A model generated the notes under the pieces. That model saw only the letters and a list, made by a program, of their open reading frames with translations. It was not told the DNA's origin and ran no database searches. A stretch of DNA of 64,000 nt from JAPPHA01 sp963662815 (GTDB lineage Bacteria; Pseudomonadota; Alphaproteobacteria; Rhodobacterales; Rhodobacteraceae): the NCBI GenBank assembly GCA_963662815.2, contig CAXXWA010000005.1, positions 186,001 through 250,000 of the forward strand, read 5' to 3'. Shown here piece by piece: positions 47,050 to 55,210 of this stretch. Both the position numbers and the translations under genes were made by a program. Within the stretch, counting starts at the first letter, position 1. Every line of letters begins with the position of its first letter.

Positions 47050-47826
47050 TCAGTAGATGCCCGGTATCAGAGCCCGGCGGTGCGCCGGATAATCGCTGAA
47101 CGTTTTCCGGTACCACCGATGATTGCTCCGCGCCCTCGGAGCAAGATTGGCGGCGGTGAACAGCATGAATGCAAGGCCGCACGTCGACCAGGTCGCGACC
47201 GCCCAGCCCAGCCATTCGAGGATTTCTCCAAGGTAGTTCGGGCAGGAGACAAACCGGAACCCGCCGCCGTGCGGAATCGCATAGTCAGTCTCGCCGGGTC
47301 GGCGCAGACGTATGAGGGTGTTGTCGGCGTGGAGATTGAGCGCAAGCCCGGCCAGGAAAATCGCTACGCCGATCAGGAAGCGGGGGTCGGTGAGCCACTC
47401 AATGGCGTACCCGCCGAATTCCGAAACAAAACGGGCGTTGATATACGCGTTGATAGAATTGAAGAAAAAGCCGGACGCGACCAGCAGCAGGGGCGTCTTC
47501 CTGCCCCGTGCCCGGACGCGAAACGGATAGACGAACGTCCGGTTCAGATAGTGACCCTGCCAAATGACCAGGAACAGCAGAGGCACGATCTGGAATGCGT
47601 GCTTGCCGTTGAGATAGATCACGAGGAAGAGCGCGGGCGCCGGCAGTTCCATGATGATCCAGGCGAGCCTGGCAGAAATATGGGGTCCCCAACCCGTGCC
47701 CGCGTAGTGACGTCCGTAGGGCGCGGTTCTGCGGAACAGGTACAGAAAAGTCAGGATCGCCATCCCGAGGACAGCCCAAACCAGCATCCCGTGCAGTCGT
47801 TCCTCGGTCACTTCATGCCTCTTCAC
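47050..47826 (-). CDS. Steroid 5-alpha-reductase-like membrane protein
   Basis: Integral membrane protein of 258 residues from GTG 47826, which overlaps the SDR stop by 14 bases (GTG 47811 is an alternative). It shows MLVWAVLGMAILTFLYLF, the segment YLNRTFVYPFRVRARGRKTP, and the C-terminal NADPH-site block FRFVSCPNYLGEILEWLGWA that marks 3-oxo-5-alpha-steroid 4-dehydrogenases. The final RWYRKTFSDYPAHRRALIPG also matches that family. It should reduce an enone double bond in a steroid or other polycyclic or long-chain lipid. It is co-transcribed with the SDR and lies near the GPP34-P450 gene. Confidence 0.85.
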   Translation of the reverse strand: MKRHEVTEERLHGMLVWAVLGMAILTFLYLFRRTAPYGRHYAGTGWGPHISARLAWIIMELPAPALFLVIYLNGKHAFQIVPLLFLVIWQGHYLNRTFVYPFRVRARGRKTPLLLVASGFFFNSINAYINARFVSEFGGYAIEWLTDPRFLIGVAIFLAGLALNLHADNTLIRLRRPGETDYAIPHGGGFRFVSCPNYLGEILEWLGWAVATWSTCGLAFMLFTAANLAPRARSNHRWYRKTFSDYPAHRRALIPGIY

Positions 47827-48841
47827 CCAGCAGCCCGTGCTCGTCGAACCAGCGATACGTGTCATTGACCGATTCTGCGAGAGGGCGCGGGTGGAAGCCG
47901 AGTTCCGCACGCGCCTTGGCGCTGGATATCCGCCGATTGCCGTCGGCCATGACGCGAACGGCTGCCGGCGTATAGAGCGGCCGGCGGCCACGGATTCGAT
48001 CCAGAACGACCTGGCAGGGTGCCCATAGCCGGGCGACACGCACCGGGAACTGGAGACGCGGCGCGGCCACACCTGTCGCCTGCTGGGAGAGTTGGGCCAG
48101 TTTGCGCACGGTGTGCCAGTGACCTGAGACAAGGTAGTTCTCACCACGTCTCGCCTGTGTCTCGGCGGCCATAATGGCAGCCACAGCATCGCGTACGTCG
48201 ACCCAGTCGTAACCGCCCGCGATCAGCGCGGGGATTCGCCTGCGGTAGAGGTCGAGAAAGACCTGCCCCATTGGGGACGGCCGGCCGTCATAGGGACCGA
48301 TCATACTGGTTGGATTAAGGATCACGGCATCGAGGCCCCGGTCGATGCCACGACGGACTTCCACTTCGCCAGCGGCTTTCGAACGGTCGTACGGGTCGTG
48401 GTGCGGGCCATCCGCAGGGCCGCGGCTTTCATCGAGAACTTCGTCCAACGGGTGTTGGTCGTAGGCGTGGATCGAGGAAACGTGAACCAGGCGCCGTACA
48501 CCACATGCTAGGGTCGCCTCCACAACGTTGCGTGTACCCACGACATTCGTGCGATGGAACTCCTGCGCACTGACGGAATCGATCGAGACCAGCGCGGCCA
48601 GATGAAACACTGTCTCTGCGCCCTTGAAAGCGGCAATCAGCGATTCCTTGTCCAAGATGTCGCCATTGACCCATGCGATATCCAGATCCGCCGCCGTGCC
48701 CCGACGCTCCCGGAAGATCGCGCGGATATGACCGGGCCCGTATCGATCGGCCAAGGCCCGCGCGAGGACCCCGCCGACTTGCCCGCTTGCTCCCGTGATC
48801 ACCCGTACGGTGGGAGGTTGTCCGCCGCCAGAAGATTTCAT
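47813..48841 (-). CDS. NAD-dependent epimerase / 3-beta-HSD-like extended SDR
   Basis: Extended short-chain dehydrogenase of 342 residues. Cofactor motif VITGASGQVGGVLARALA (the GxxGxxG glycines), FHLAALVSIDSVSAQEFHRT, catalytic Ser in LVHVSSIHAYDQHPLDEV and YDRSKAAGEVEV with Tyr and Lys. ATG 48841 begins MKSSGGGQPPTVRVITG. The family includes 3-beta-hydroxysteroid dehydrogenases and sterol C4 decarboxylases. The downstream steroid reductase overlaps its end, so the two should act in sequence on a hydroxylated lipid: oxidation of an alcohol, then double-bond reduction. A repeat shared with 55046-55103 lies just upstream of its start. Confidence 0.87.
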   Translation of the reverse strand: MKSSGGGQPPTVRVITGASGQVGGVLARALADRYGPGHIRAIFRERRGTAADLDIAWVNGDILDKESLIAAFKGAETVFHLAALVSIDSVSAQEFHRTNVVGTRNVVEATLACGVRRLVHVSSIHAYDQHPLDEVLDESRGPADGPHHDPYDRSKAAGEVEVRRGIDRGLDAVILNPTSMIGPYDGRPSPMGQVFLDLYRRRIPALIAGGYDWVDVRDAVAAIMAAETQARRGENYLVSGHWHTVRKLAQLSQQATGVAAPRLQFPVRVARLWAPCQVVLDRIRGRRPLYTPAAVRVMADGNRRISSAKARAELGFHPRPLAESVNDTYRWFDEHGLLGEEA

Positions 48842-48846
48842 AAGGC

Positions 48847-48904
48847 CCACTTCCACTCCGAAGTGCAACACCAGCCATTTCCTGAAAGAGCGCGTAGCCC
48901 GAGC
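48847..48904. repeat. Copy A of a 58-base direct repeat flanking the P450 gene
   Basis: Starts CCACTTCCACTCCGAAGTGC and aligns without gaps to 55046-55103, agreeing at roughly three quarters of positions. It lies just upstream of the SDR start codon. The core CCACTCCRAAGTGCAACA looks like the end of an IS (IS21-like ends come to mind), but no such transposase is present. Confidence 0.6.
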
Positions 48905-49019
48905 GCGGAAAATGGCCCGGTGATGGTGAATACAAGCCTTTGAACCCCGGAGATCGGGGCCTGAGGCGGCTGAAGTCCCGTCGAACAGGAACGTAGCCGC
49001 GCTCTCATGAAGGTGCAAG

Positions 49020-49190
49020 CCTCGCCTTGGGGCGGTCGCGGCTGCCGCTGTTGCGCCGGATCTCGCGACAGACCGTCGTCCTATCCCGGCCCAGCTGCCG
49101 GGCAATGGCCGGATCGGAAAGTCCGCTTTTCCTCAGCGCATATATCTGGCATCTCTCTTCATGGTTCAGGCGGCGGTGGCCCTTCGGCAT
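49020..49190 (-). pseudogene. IS30-family transposase, N-terminal remnant
   Basis: The minus strand encodes MPKGHRRLNHEERCQIYALR followed by SGLSDPAIARQLGRDRTTVC and REIRRNSGS, the characteristic helix-turn-helix start of IS30 transposases. It breaks off after about 55 residues; no DDE domain follows. Remnant of a lost IS. Confidence 0.78.
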
Positions 49191-49382
49191 GACAGTCTCC
49201 TTGCTTCAAAACAGGGACTATCATCGCCATCTGGCCGATTTGCAACATCCTGCGCCGAAAGACGCAGGTCGCCACCACCACCGCTGGTGCTGCGCTTCAG
49301 AGTAGCACTGGGGGTGGCGAAAGGCTCACTTCGCGAATCGCAGACCGGACCACCTGGCGCTGAATGAGCGTGCTTAGTGAAG
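49191..49382. other. Short gap between IS30 remnant and P450 gene
   Basis: No gene, hairpin or repeat that I can support. Confidence 0.4.
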
Positions 49383-51416
49383 TCATACTCGAATTTCGTG
49401 CCGCTGTTCAGCGAGCCTGAACTTAAGCCTGTTGCTGGGCGACTGTGAGGGCAGCGGATCCATCGGCAACCGCTTGTAGGGACGGGCCAGCTCGATCTTG
49501 AAATGATGCGTGAGCATCAGAAGGTTAATCGCCAGGTGCAGGTCGGCCCAGCGGCTCCCGAGACATGAATGCGTGCCCAGTCCGTAGGGCGCGTAGCCTC
49601 TGCCGCTGTGCTCGTTTCGCGGGGGCACGTAGCGGTCAATGTCGAACTTCGACGGATCGGGAAACACCTCTTCCAAATAATGCGTGGCCGTCTGCGCTAT
49701 CAGGAGCTGAGCCCCGACCGGTAGTTCATAACCCTCCACCACGCAGGTATTCATCACAGTGCGCAACGACATGGGCACGATCGGCGACATCCGCAGAGCC
49801 TCCATCATCACTCGGTGGGTCACGTCGATCCGGTCTAGACTGAAGTCATCCTCGCTGGGATCGCCCTCCGCCCACAACGCGTCCGCTTCGGCCGTGACTC
49901 GCTCGTACAACTCGGGATTCTGCAGCAACCAATAAAGGGCAAAGCCAAGCTGATCGCCCATGTACATGGCGGTCATCAAGATCGCCCCTAGCGGCAGCGA
50001 CAGGTCCGATTCGGGCAGGAATTGGGGATCAGACGAATGCAGCGCCAGATACGCATCCACCACGTCATCATGCATTCCAACCCGCTGCGCGGCCGTATGC
50101 GTCCTTTGCATACGGTCTATGATCTGTTGCGTGGCCTTAGCCCGGCGACGCATCGACGGGGTCTTGAGCATGAAACGCGGCAACATCTTGACGATGCCTA
50201 CATTGAGCACCCGTATCTTGTATTCGAGCGCATCGACAATCTCGGCTTGGGTGTCAACGTTGGCCAGGAGCGGCGATGTCTGCGCGTTCACCAATGGCCG
50301 CAGCATCACCTGCACCGGCATCGTGGTACCGACGTCCCAACCCGCCATGTGCGTGCGGGCCAAGTCATAGACTTCGTCCAGACGATTGGTCAAAGTCCTG
50401 CGAGAGTAGGCGGCATGCAACGACTTGCGAAAGCGGAAATGATCGGCACCGTCAATCGAGTGCATTGAGCGCGACACGCCATACGCCTTGTCGACGCCCT
50501 CGAAGTACTCCTTCGAACGCAAGAACACCCGCCCCATGCGATGGGCCCATTCATTCGTCTTCAATCCTGCCAGGACAATCATGTTCTGGCGGAACGGGAC
50601 CCGAAGCTCGAACACCGGACCGTACTTTTCGGCCAAGTTTGCAAACCCTGCCGGCAGTCTCCCCTCTCGCAACTCTCGGTTGAACACTAGATCACGCAGG
50701 GACACGGTCGGAATCGGCTTGGTCAGCGAGGGCAGGCGAAGCGACGGCGCGAGGATGCTCTGGCTCACCGCTGCCGCGATCGCTTGGCCAATCAGGTCCA
50801 TCTGGCTTACGAACTGAATCCGTTTTTCAACCTCCTCGTCAACCTGATACATCAAATGGAATGCGCGGCAGGCATTGACAAGGCCGGTGATAATCACTTC
50901 CCGTGGACCGGGAATCTCGTTCGTGAATATGATTCTAGTCAGTTGGGCCTTTACGAACTCTCCAGCTATGCGGTCTTTTGCTGCCAGTGTTTGTCCAGGC
51001 AGATGACGCTTGTTGAAGGTATAGAAACCGCCCGAGTGGACGTTGAGAATCTGTCGCCGAACGAGCCCGTCCAGCGCTTGGGAGATCATCGACTCGGACT
51101 GTGGAGCAAGCCGCTCAATCCAGTAGCGGGCTTCGTGTGGCTTCGTTTCGGTCGCGATTTCCCGCAAGACCGGGTCGATCAGCGGACGACCTGTGTCGGT
51201 TGCATCCAACAGAGTCAGCGCCTCCAGGTCGGTGTCGATGCAACCGAGCAGCGACAGTTCTCCCAGCGCTGCGCCGACCATTGCACAGTTCAGGTTCCAA
51301 CCAGGTACCTGACGAAAATAACCCCTCTCTTCGTCCAGCAGCACCAGGAGCAGTTCTTCAGGCAGACTCAGCGCGGACGCCGCCTCGCCCGTTCCAACTG
51401 CCGTATCGTGGATCAC
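49383..51416 (-). CDS. GPP34 (GOLPH3-like) domain fused to cytochrome P450
   Basis: Protein of 677 residues with two parts. Residues about 15-215 match the GPP34/GOLPH3 fold: LSLPEELLLVLLDEERGYFR, then GAALGELSLLGCID, the ERLAPQSESMISQALDGLVR helix and a hydrophobic C-terminal helix; in eukaryotes this fold binds phosphatidylinositol-4-phosphate on membranes. Residues about 240-677 are a P450: EALRMSPIVP (ExxR), FDIDRYVPPRN, and the heme loop YAPYGLGTHSCLGSRW with Cys about 618. In the I helix MGDQLG stands where A-G-x-D-T-T is usual, so the proton-relay Thr is missing. No signal peptide. The base composition looks lower in GC than the housekeeping genes. Neighbours are mobile-element remnants plus an SDR and a steroid-reductase-like gene, suggesting a transferred lipid-oxidation set. 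Confidence 0.85.
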   Translation of the reverse strand: MIHDTAVGTGEAASALSLPEELLLVLLDEERGYFRQVPGWNLNCAMVGAALGELSLLGCIDTDLEALTLLDATDTGRPLIDPVLREIATETKPHEARYWIERLAPQSESMISQALDGLVRRQILNVHSGGFYTFNKRHLPGQTLAAKDRIAGEFVKAQLTRIIFTNEIPGPREVIITGLVNACRAFHLMYQVDEEVEKRIQFVSQMDLIGQAIAAAVSQSILAPSLRLPSLTKPIPTVSLRDLVFNRELREGRLPAGFANLAEKYGPVFELRVPFRQNMIVLAGLKTNEWAHRMGRVFLRSKEYFEGVDKAYGVSRSMHSIDGADHFRFRKSLHAAYSRRTLTNRLDEVYDLARTHMAGWDVGTTMPVQVMLRPLVNAQTSPLLANVDTQAEIVDALEYKIRVLNVGIVKMLPRFMLKTPSMRRRAKATQQIIDRMQRTHTAAQRVGMHDDVVDAYLALHSSDPQFLPESDLSLPLGAILMTAMYMGDQLGFALYWLLQNPELYERVTAEADALWAEGDPSEDDFSLDRIDVTHRVMMEALRMSPIVPMSLRTVMNTCVVEGYELPVGAQLLIAQTATHYLEEVFPDPSKFDIDRYVPPRNEHSGRGYAPYGLGTHSCLGSRWADLHLAINLLMLTHHFKIELARPYKRLPMDPLPSQSPSNRLKFRLAEQRHEIRV

Positions 51417-51684
51417 CGACGAATGAATTGTACTACCCCCCGGAAAGATTGCGAGAATTGGACACCATTATGGACATAACGATGCCAACGGTGCAAGTCT
51501 GCTTCGGGAGATTCACGGTGCCGCTGTCGCTAGCCGTTCCCGGCAGTCCATGCCGCATGATCGTCTAATACGTGGCGTGGCATGCCACATATTAGATGAC
51601 ATGTGCCGAGTCCGGTTATGTGCCGGGCTGCCCGCAACCCCTTGAATCCGCGAGCGGCGAACCGGTTTCCCGGCACATGACCTT
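51417..51684. other. Region upstream of the P450 gene
   Basis: No gene. It contains the 39-base palindrome described separately and should hold the promoter of the P450 gene, which reads to the left from 51416. Confidence 0.4.
51561..51599. repeat. Large imperfect palindrome centred on GGCATGCC
   Basis: TCGTCTAATACGTGGCGTGG runs into a mirror half CATGCCACATATTAGATGA; all positions pair apart from one mismatch and two G-T pairs. It lies 86 bases beyond the end of a tyrosine-recombinase fragment and 145 bases upstream of the P450 gene, so it may be a recombination site or an operator. Confidence 0.7.
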
Positions 51685-52178
51685 CTACAGCGACTTGAGC
51701 CGGTTCAGCAGGGACCGGTCATCCTTCCAATGTCGGCTTTTGGGGACTCCCGCATCGGCATTCAAAGGGGCCGAGCTGCAAGCCAGCGCCTTCTCCTTCA
51801 TGGCGACGGTGATCTCCGCATAGTGGCTGGTGGTCGTCAGGCTGACATGGCCGAGCCAGTTCCGGATCACGTTCGGCTCGACTTCGGATTCAAGCAGGTG
51901 GACGGCGGTGCTGTGCCGGATCTGGTGCGGAGACGCGGTCCGCGGCGCTCCGTGCCTGTGCAGCTCCAGGTCCCTGGCGTGCCGACGGACGACCTTGTAG
52001 ATGCCGAAGCGGGTCAGCGCCTTCCCCCGCTGGGACACGAACACCGGCCCGTCGGGTTCCGCCTCAGTGACGAGGGTCCGCAACAGGTCGATGGTCTCGT
52101 CCCACAACGGGCAGACCCGCCACTTGTCCCCCTTGCCGTGCAGGTGAACCCGCTTCCTGGCGAAGTCGAGAATTCCAA
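51685..52178 (-). pseudogene. Tyrosine recombinase, C-terminal fragment
   Basis: Reads in frame from the edge of the adjacent IS: LGILDFARKRVHLHGKGDKW, VFVSQRGKALTRFGIYKVV, then the catalytic SPHQIRHSTAVHLL (His and Arg), WLGHVSLTTTSHYAEI (His and the nucleophile Tyr). The tail KEKALACSSAP resembles the third recombinase of RIT (recombinase-in-trio) elements. The N-terminal half is missing; the IS at 52179 sits exactly where it should continue. Confidence 0.75.
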
Positions 52179-54327
52179 GCCTGAATTCCCACGCTTGGGG
52201 GAGGTATGACGGATGACGGGTTTCACGGTCCGAATTCGAGCTTCAGTGCCCGGCCTTCGAGCCACGGCACGATGGTCTCGGTGTCGGCGAAACCGGCGTT
52301 GATCATCATCGGGTTGTGCGCCCGCCGCCCGAAGCGGACGCGGACGGCATGCTCGGAGATGGTGACGGTTGCGGTGGCATCGATGAAGCTGCGGAACAGG
52401 GTCCGTGCCCGCGCGCTCTTCTGTCCGTTTCCGATCCTGTTTGCCAGCAGCCTGTAGAGCCCGCTCGCCATGAGGGTGAGCTGGAGGTCGGTGTTGATGC
52501 GCATGGGCACGGCAGCGGAGAGCGCATCCATGTGGAAGAAGTCGATGGTTTCGGCGATCTGGTTCTCGATGACCATGCGCCGCGCATAGCGGTCGACGAG
52601 GTCGGCGGGCCGCGCCTCCATCTGGTTGGTCACGAGCAGGACCGGGTCGTCGTGGCCGAGCCCGGTGATGGCGATCTGACGGATCTCGCCGGGATACTGT
52701 GGCAGGTGGATGGTCTCGTCGATGATCCGCGGCGTGCGGTAGCGGCGGCCGATGTTGGCGAGGCGGATGCGGCGCCAGTCGGCCTCGGGACGCGCGCGGA
52801 GCGCGGCGATGATTTTCTTCGAGCGCCGGCGCAGGGTGAGGAAGGCAATGCCCTGCCTGTCGATCTCGGCCAGGTTCGCCCGGGTGGTGAGGCGGCTGTC
52901 GAAGACCAGCTCGCCCGGCAGGCCGCCGGTCTCCGCGCGGTAGTCCGCGACGAAATGGAGGATGGCGTCGTTCTGGCGATCCTTGCGGATGGTGGCGTCG
53001 GCATAGCAGAACACGCGGGCCTCGGCATCGCGGGCGAGGAAGGCGAGAACCCCGTTCTGACGGCGCGAACGCTTGGAGACATAGTGCTTCTCGATCAGCG
53101 CCTTGTCGCCATGGTAGGGAATGGTGTGGAAATCGAGGTCGAAGGAGGCGCCGGGACACAGGCCCTGGTCGCGGATGGCATGGTTCCACGCCCGCATCAG
53201 CCCGGGAAGCCGGCGCGGGTCGACCCGTGTGCTGTACTCGGTGAGGGTCGAACGCTTGGGCATGGCATTGAGGCCGGCGAAGAGCGCCAGGCCGGGATCG
53301 AAGACCTCGGCCATGGCCTGCGCGGGCCGACCGATGCCCCAGAGCTTGAGAGCAAGCAGCGCACGCCAGGCGGCGGACGCGGGGATCATGGCGCTCCCCG
53401 GCATGGCCGCCTCCTCGAGCAGGCGATCGAGATCGAGGGCCACCAGCATCGGGGCGAAGACGAACAGCCCGCCGAAGCGGGTGCGGAAGGCGCCGTCCTC
53501 GATGCGGAAGGCACGATGATCGGCAACCGGCGCGATGTCGGGGCCGACGATGTCCGCCAGGACCGCCGCCGAGCGCCGGGGCAACCGCGCCAGTCCGGCT
53601 TCGCGGATCACCTTGGCCACGGTCGACAGGCTGGCGGGACAGTCTTCGGCGTCGAGAACATCGACAATCTGGTGGATGGACATCTTCTGCTCCCGGCGCA
53701 GGGCCAGGATGCGGTCGTTGCGGCGCCCGCGTGTGACCGCGATCCCCGGTGCCGGCACCTCCTTCGGCTTCTGGGGCGGCTGGAAGAAGGCCCAGCCGGG
53801 ATCGGCACGGAAGGCGGAGCAGAGGTTGCGGAAGGACCCGACGCTGTAACCGAAGGCTTCAGCTGCGGCCTTGCAGTCCATTCCGTCGACATAGCGGGCC
53901 CTGAGAGCCTCGTATCGTCTCTGTGCCGGGCTCTGCGGCTTGAGGAAAGTGTCCCTGATGCTCATAACCTTCATTGCTGCACAAAATACACATTGTCACA
54001 ATATCATCATGGGCATTCCCTGTCAACCGCCTGATCCGGTGTTGATGTCAAGGGAACGTGGCTGACGGGTGGTTGGGCGCAAGATCCTGTTGTTTTCAGG
54101 CACGAGCGCCACCTGCGGACGCGCATCATGGGGGCGATCGGTGCGAGAATTCCGTCGCCTCCATGCCGGGCGGCGTGCGGGGTTTCCATTATGATCTTAC
54201 GATTATGATTACTACTGCGAACTGTTTATATGACTTATTGCCAGCAAAAAGCCAATGAGAGCCGGGGAGAATCCAGAAAATATGACCGCCTCGCGTCACG
54301 CCTCTCCCCAGGCATGGGAATTCAGGC
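52179..54327 (-). mobile_element. Insertion sequence of about 2.1 kb with a DDE transposase
   Basis: Bounded by inverted repeats: left end GCCTGAATTCCCACGCTTGG (52179 onwards) and, on the opposite strand at the right end, GCCTGAATTCCCATGCCTGG (from 54327 inward); both continue with GGGAG-like bases. It carries one long transposase gene. The right end lies 330 bases upstream of that gene, longer than usual, so the right limit is less sure. No clear target duplication is visible. It interrupts a tyrosine-recombinase gene on its left side. Confidence 0.65.
52223..53974 (-). CDS. Transposase, DDE type (IS4/IS1380-like)
   Basis: Intact gene for 583 residues. N-terminal helix-turn-helix (YVDGMDCKAAAEAFGYSVGS and KMSIHQIVDVLDAEDCPASL), then an RNase H-like core with Asp in PGASFDLDFHTIPYHG and in LPGELVFDSRLTTRANLAEI, and Glu in RYARRMVIENQIAETIDFFH, the last resembling the Y-R-E-type signature of IS4-like transposases. 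Another in-frame ATG exists at residue 4. No frameshift is seen, so the element may still be active. Confidence 0.85.
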   Translation of the reverse strand: MKVMSIRDTFLKPQSPAQRRYEALRARYVDGMDCKAAAEAFGYSVGSFRNLCSAFRADPGWAFFQPPQKPKEVPAPGIAVTRGRRNDRILALRREQKMSIHQIVDVLDAEDCPASLSTVAKVIREAGLARLPRRSAAVLADIVGPDIAPVADHRAFRIEDGAFRTRFGGLFVFAPMLVALDLDRLLEEAAMPGSAMIPASAAWRALLALKLWGIGRPAQAMAEVFDPGLALFAGLNAMPKRSTLTEYSTRVDPRRLPGLMRAWNHAIRDQGLCPGASFDLDFHTIPYHGDKALIEKHYVSKRSRRQNGVLAFLARDAEARVFCYADATIRKDRQNDAILHFVADYRAETGGLPGELVFDSRLTTRANLAEIDRQGIAFLTLRRRSKKIIAALRARPEADWRRIRLANIGRRYRTPRIIDETIHLPQYPGEIRQIAITGLGHDDPVLLVTNQMEARPADLVDRYARRMVIENQIAETIDFFHMDALSAAVPMRINTDLQLTLMASGLYRLLANRIGNGQKSARARTLFRSFIDATATVTISEHAVRVRFGRRAHNPMMINAGFADTETIVPWLEGRALKLEFGP

Positions 54328-54371
54328 AAGCCGAAGGTCGGCGAACTCCTGAACCCGGGCGCCGGTGTTGT

Positions 54372-54401
54372 AGAGGCTACGTCGCATGCGACGTAGCCTC
54401 T
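54372..54401. repeat. Perfect 30-base palindrome centred on CGCATGCG
   Basis: AGAGGCTACGTCGCA is followed directly by its exact reverse complement. It lies between the IS right end and a tyrosine-recombinase N-terminal fragment (54550), and has the same layout (GCATGC centre, flanking ACGT) as the palindrome at 51561-51599. Likely part of a recombinase element end. Confidence 0.8.
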
Positions 54402-54549
54402 GCTATCTCGCGAACCGAACTATGTGGCGCAATCAGGAACACGGGGCGATATCCGATTGAACCAGTAGACAAATCAAACAGACAGGTCTCCCGCCTTTGC
54501 GACATGGTTGGGGCTCCATCAACCACTCCGTGATGAGAAGGAGCCTGCA

Positions 54550-55129
54550 ATGAGGTATCGCGTCAACGACCAAATTGTCTTCCAAGAGCCCCCCGTCGGA
54601 CCACTGGTGCCGTGGCTGAACGGACTTGCTGAAGCATTGAGCGCCCGGAAGTTCTCTCGCAGGACGATCCGCGATGGTTTGCGACGGGTTGTTCATTTCA
54701 GCGAATGGCTTGAGCAACAGCAAATCGAGGTATCCGGCCTGTCATGTGAAGATGTAGCCCGATACGTTCAGACGCGTCCTATGCGGTCTGAACGACGGAA
54801 CACGCGCGCGTCGCTCATGCGTTTGGCGGAGTACTTGCGACAGTTGGGGGTGATCGATCAGGAGTAAACTCCTCGTCCACCGACACCGGCTAAACGCTGC
54901 TGACGTGCTTACATTCTTGCGCCATGCAACTGCCCGTGTGACCAGCAGGAGAATCAAGGCGGTGGCCGCCGGTTCGTTGCGGACTTTCCTGCGCTACGCA
55001 CATGGCCGCGAAGAGGGGATGCGGGATCTGGCTGCCCAGGCTCCCCCATTTCCACTCCAAAGTGCAACATCGGCCACTTCCGCAGCGAGCGCGCGGCCCG
55101 AACAGTTTGAAATTGATTGCGCTTCCTGA
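54550..55129 (+). pseudogene. Tyrosine recombinase, N-terminal fragments
   Basis: ATG 54550 has AAGGAG upstream and begins MRYRVNDQIVFQEPPVG. LNGLAEALSARKFSRRTIRD with RRVVHFSEWLEQQQIEVSGL is the core-binding (SAM-like) domain of a phage-type integrase; the frame stops at 54867. In the next frame HRLNAADVLTFLRHATARVT and AVAAGSLRTFLRYAHGRE continue the same domain to about 55030. The catalytic domain is absent. It points away from the C-terminal fragment at 51685, so the two are not halves of one gene in the present arrangement. Confidence 0.68.
55046..55103. repeat. Copy B of a 58-base direct repeat flanking the P450 gene
   Basis: Starts CCATTTCCACTCCAAAGTGC; same orientation as copy A at 48847-48904. 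It ends 33 bases before the 3' end of tRNA-Phe and overlaps the end of the recombinase remnant. Confidence 0.6.
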
Positions 55130-55135
55130 AGAAAT

Positions 55136-55210
55136 TGGTGCCCGGGGGCGGAATCGAACCACCGACACGAGGATTTTCAGTCCACTGCTCTACCCCTGAG
55201 CTACCCGGGC
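55136..55210 (-). tRNA. tRNA-Phe (anticodon GAA)
   Basis: Minus-strand cloverleaf of 75 bases with encoded CCA. Acceptor stem GCCCGGG/CCCGGGC, D arm TAGCTCAGGGGTAGAGC, anticodon loop CTGAAAA (GAA), T arm GGTGGTTCGATTCCGCC. The anticodon stem has one T-T mismatch (GTGGA with TCCTC). Its 3' end faces the mobile-element region to the left, the usual geometry of a tRNA used as integration site; I see no second copy of the tRNA end. Confidence 0.93.

Noticed and set aside
52316..54034. Open frame of 572 codons on the plus strand opposite the IS transposase
   Set aside because: Shadow of the transposase in GC-rich DNA; Gly/Ala/Glu-rich translation with no recognisable domain.
53975..54301. A gene between the transposase start and the IS right end
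   Set aside because: Only short frames are present; the AT-rich part near 54190-54240 shows no coding signal.
51685..55129. The two tyrosine-recombinase fragments as halves of one gene split by the IS
   Set aside because: They lie on opposite strands and face away from each other, so a simple insertion cannot explain them.
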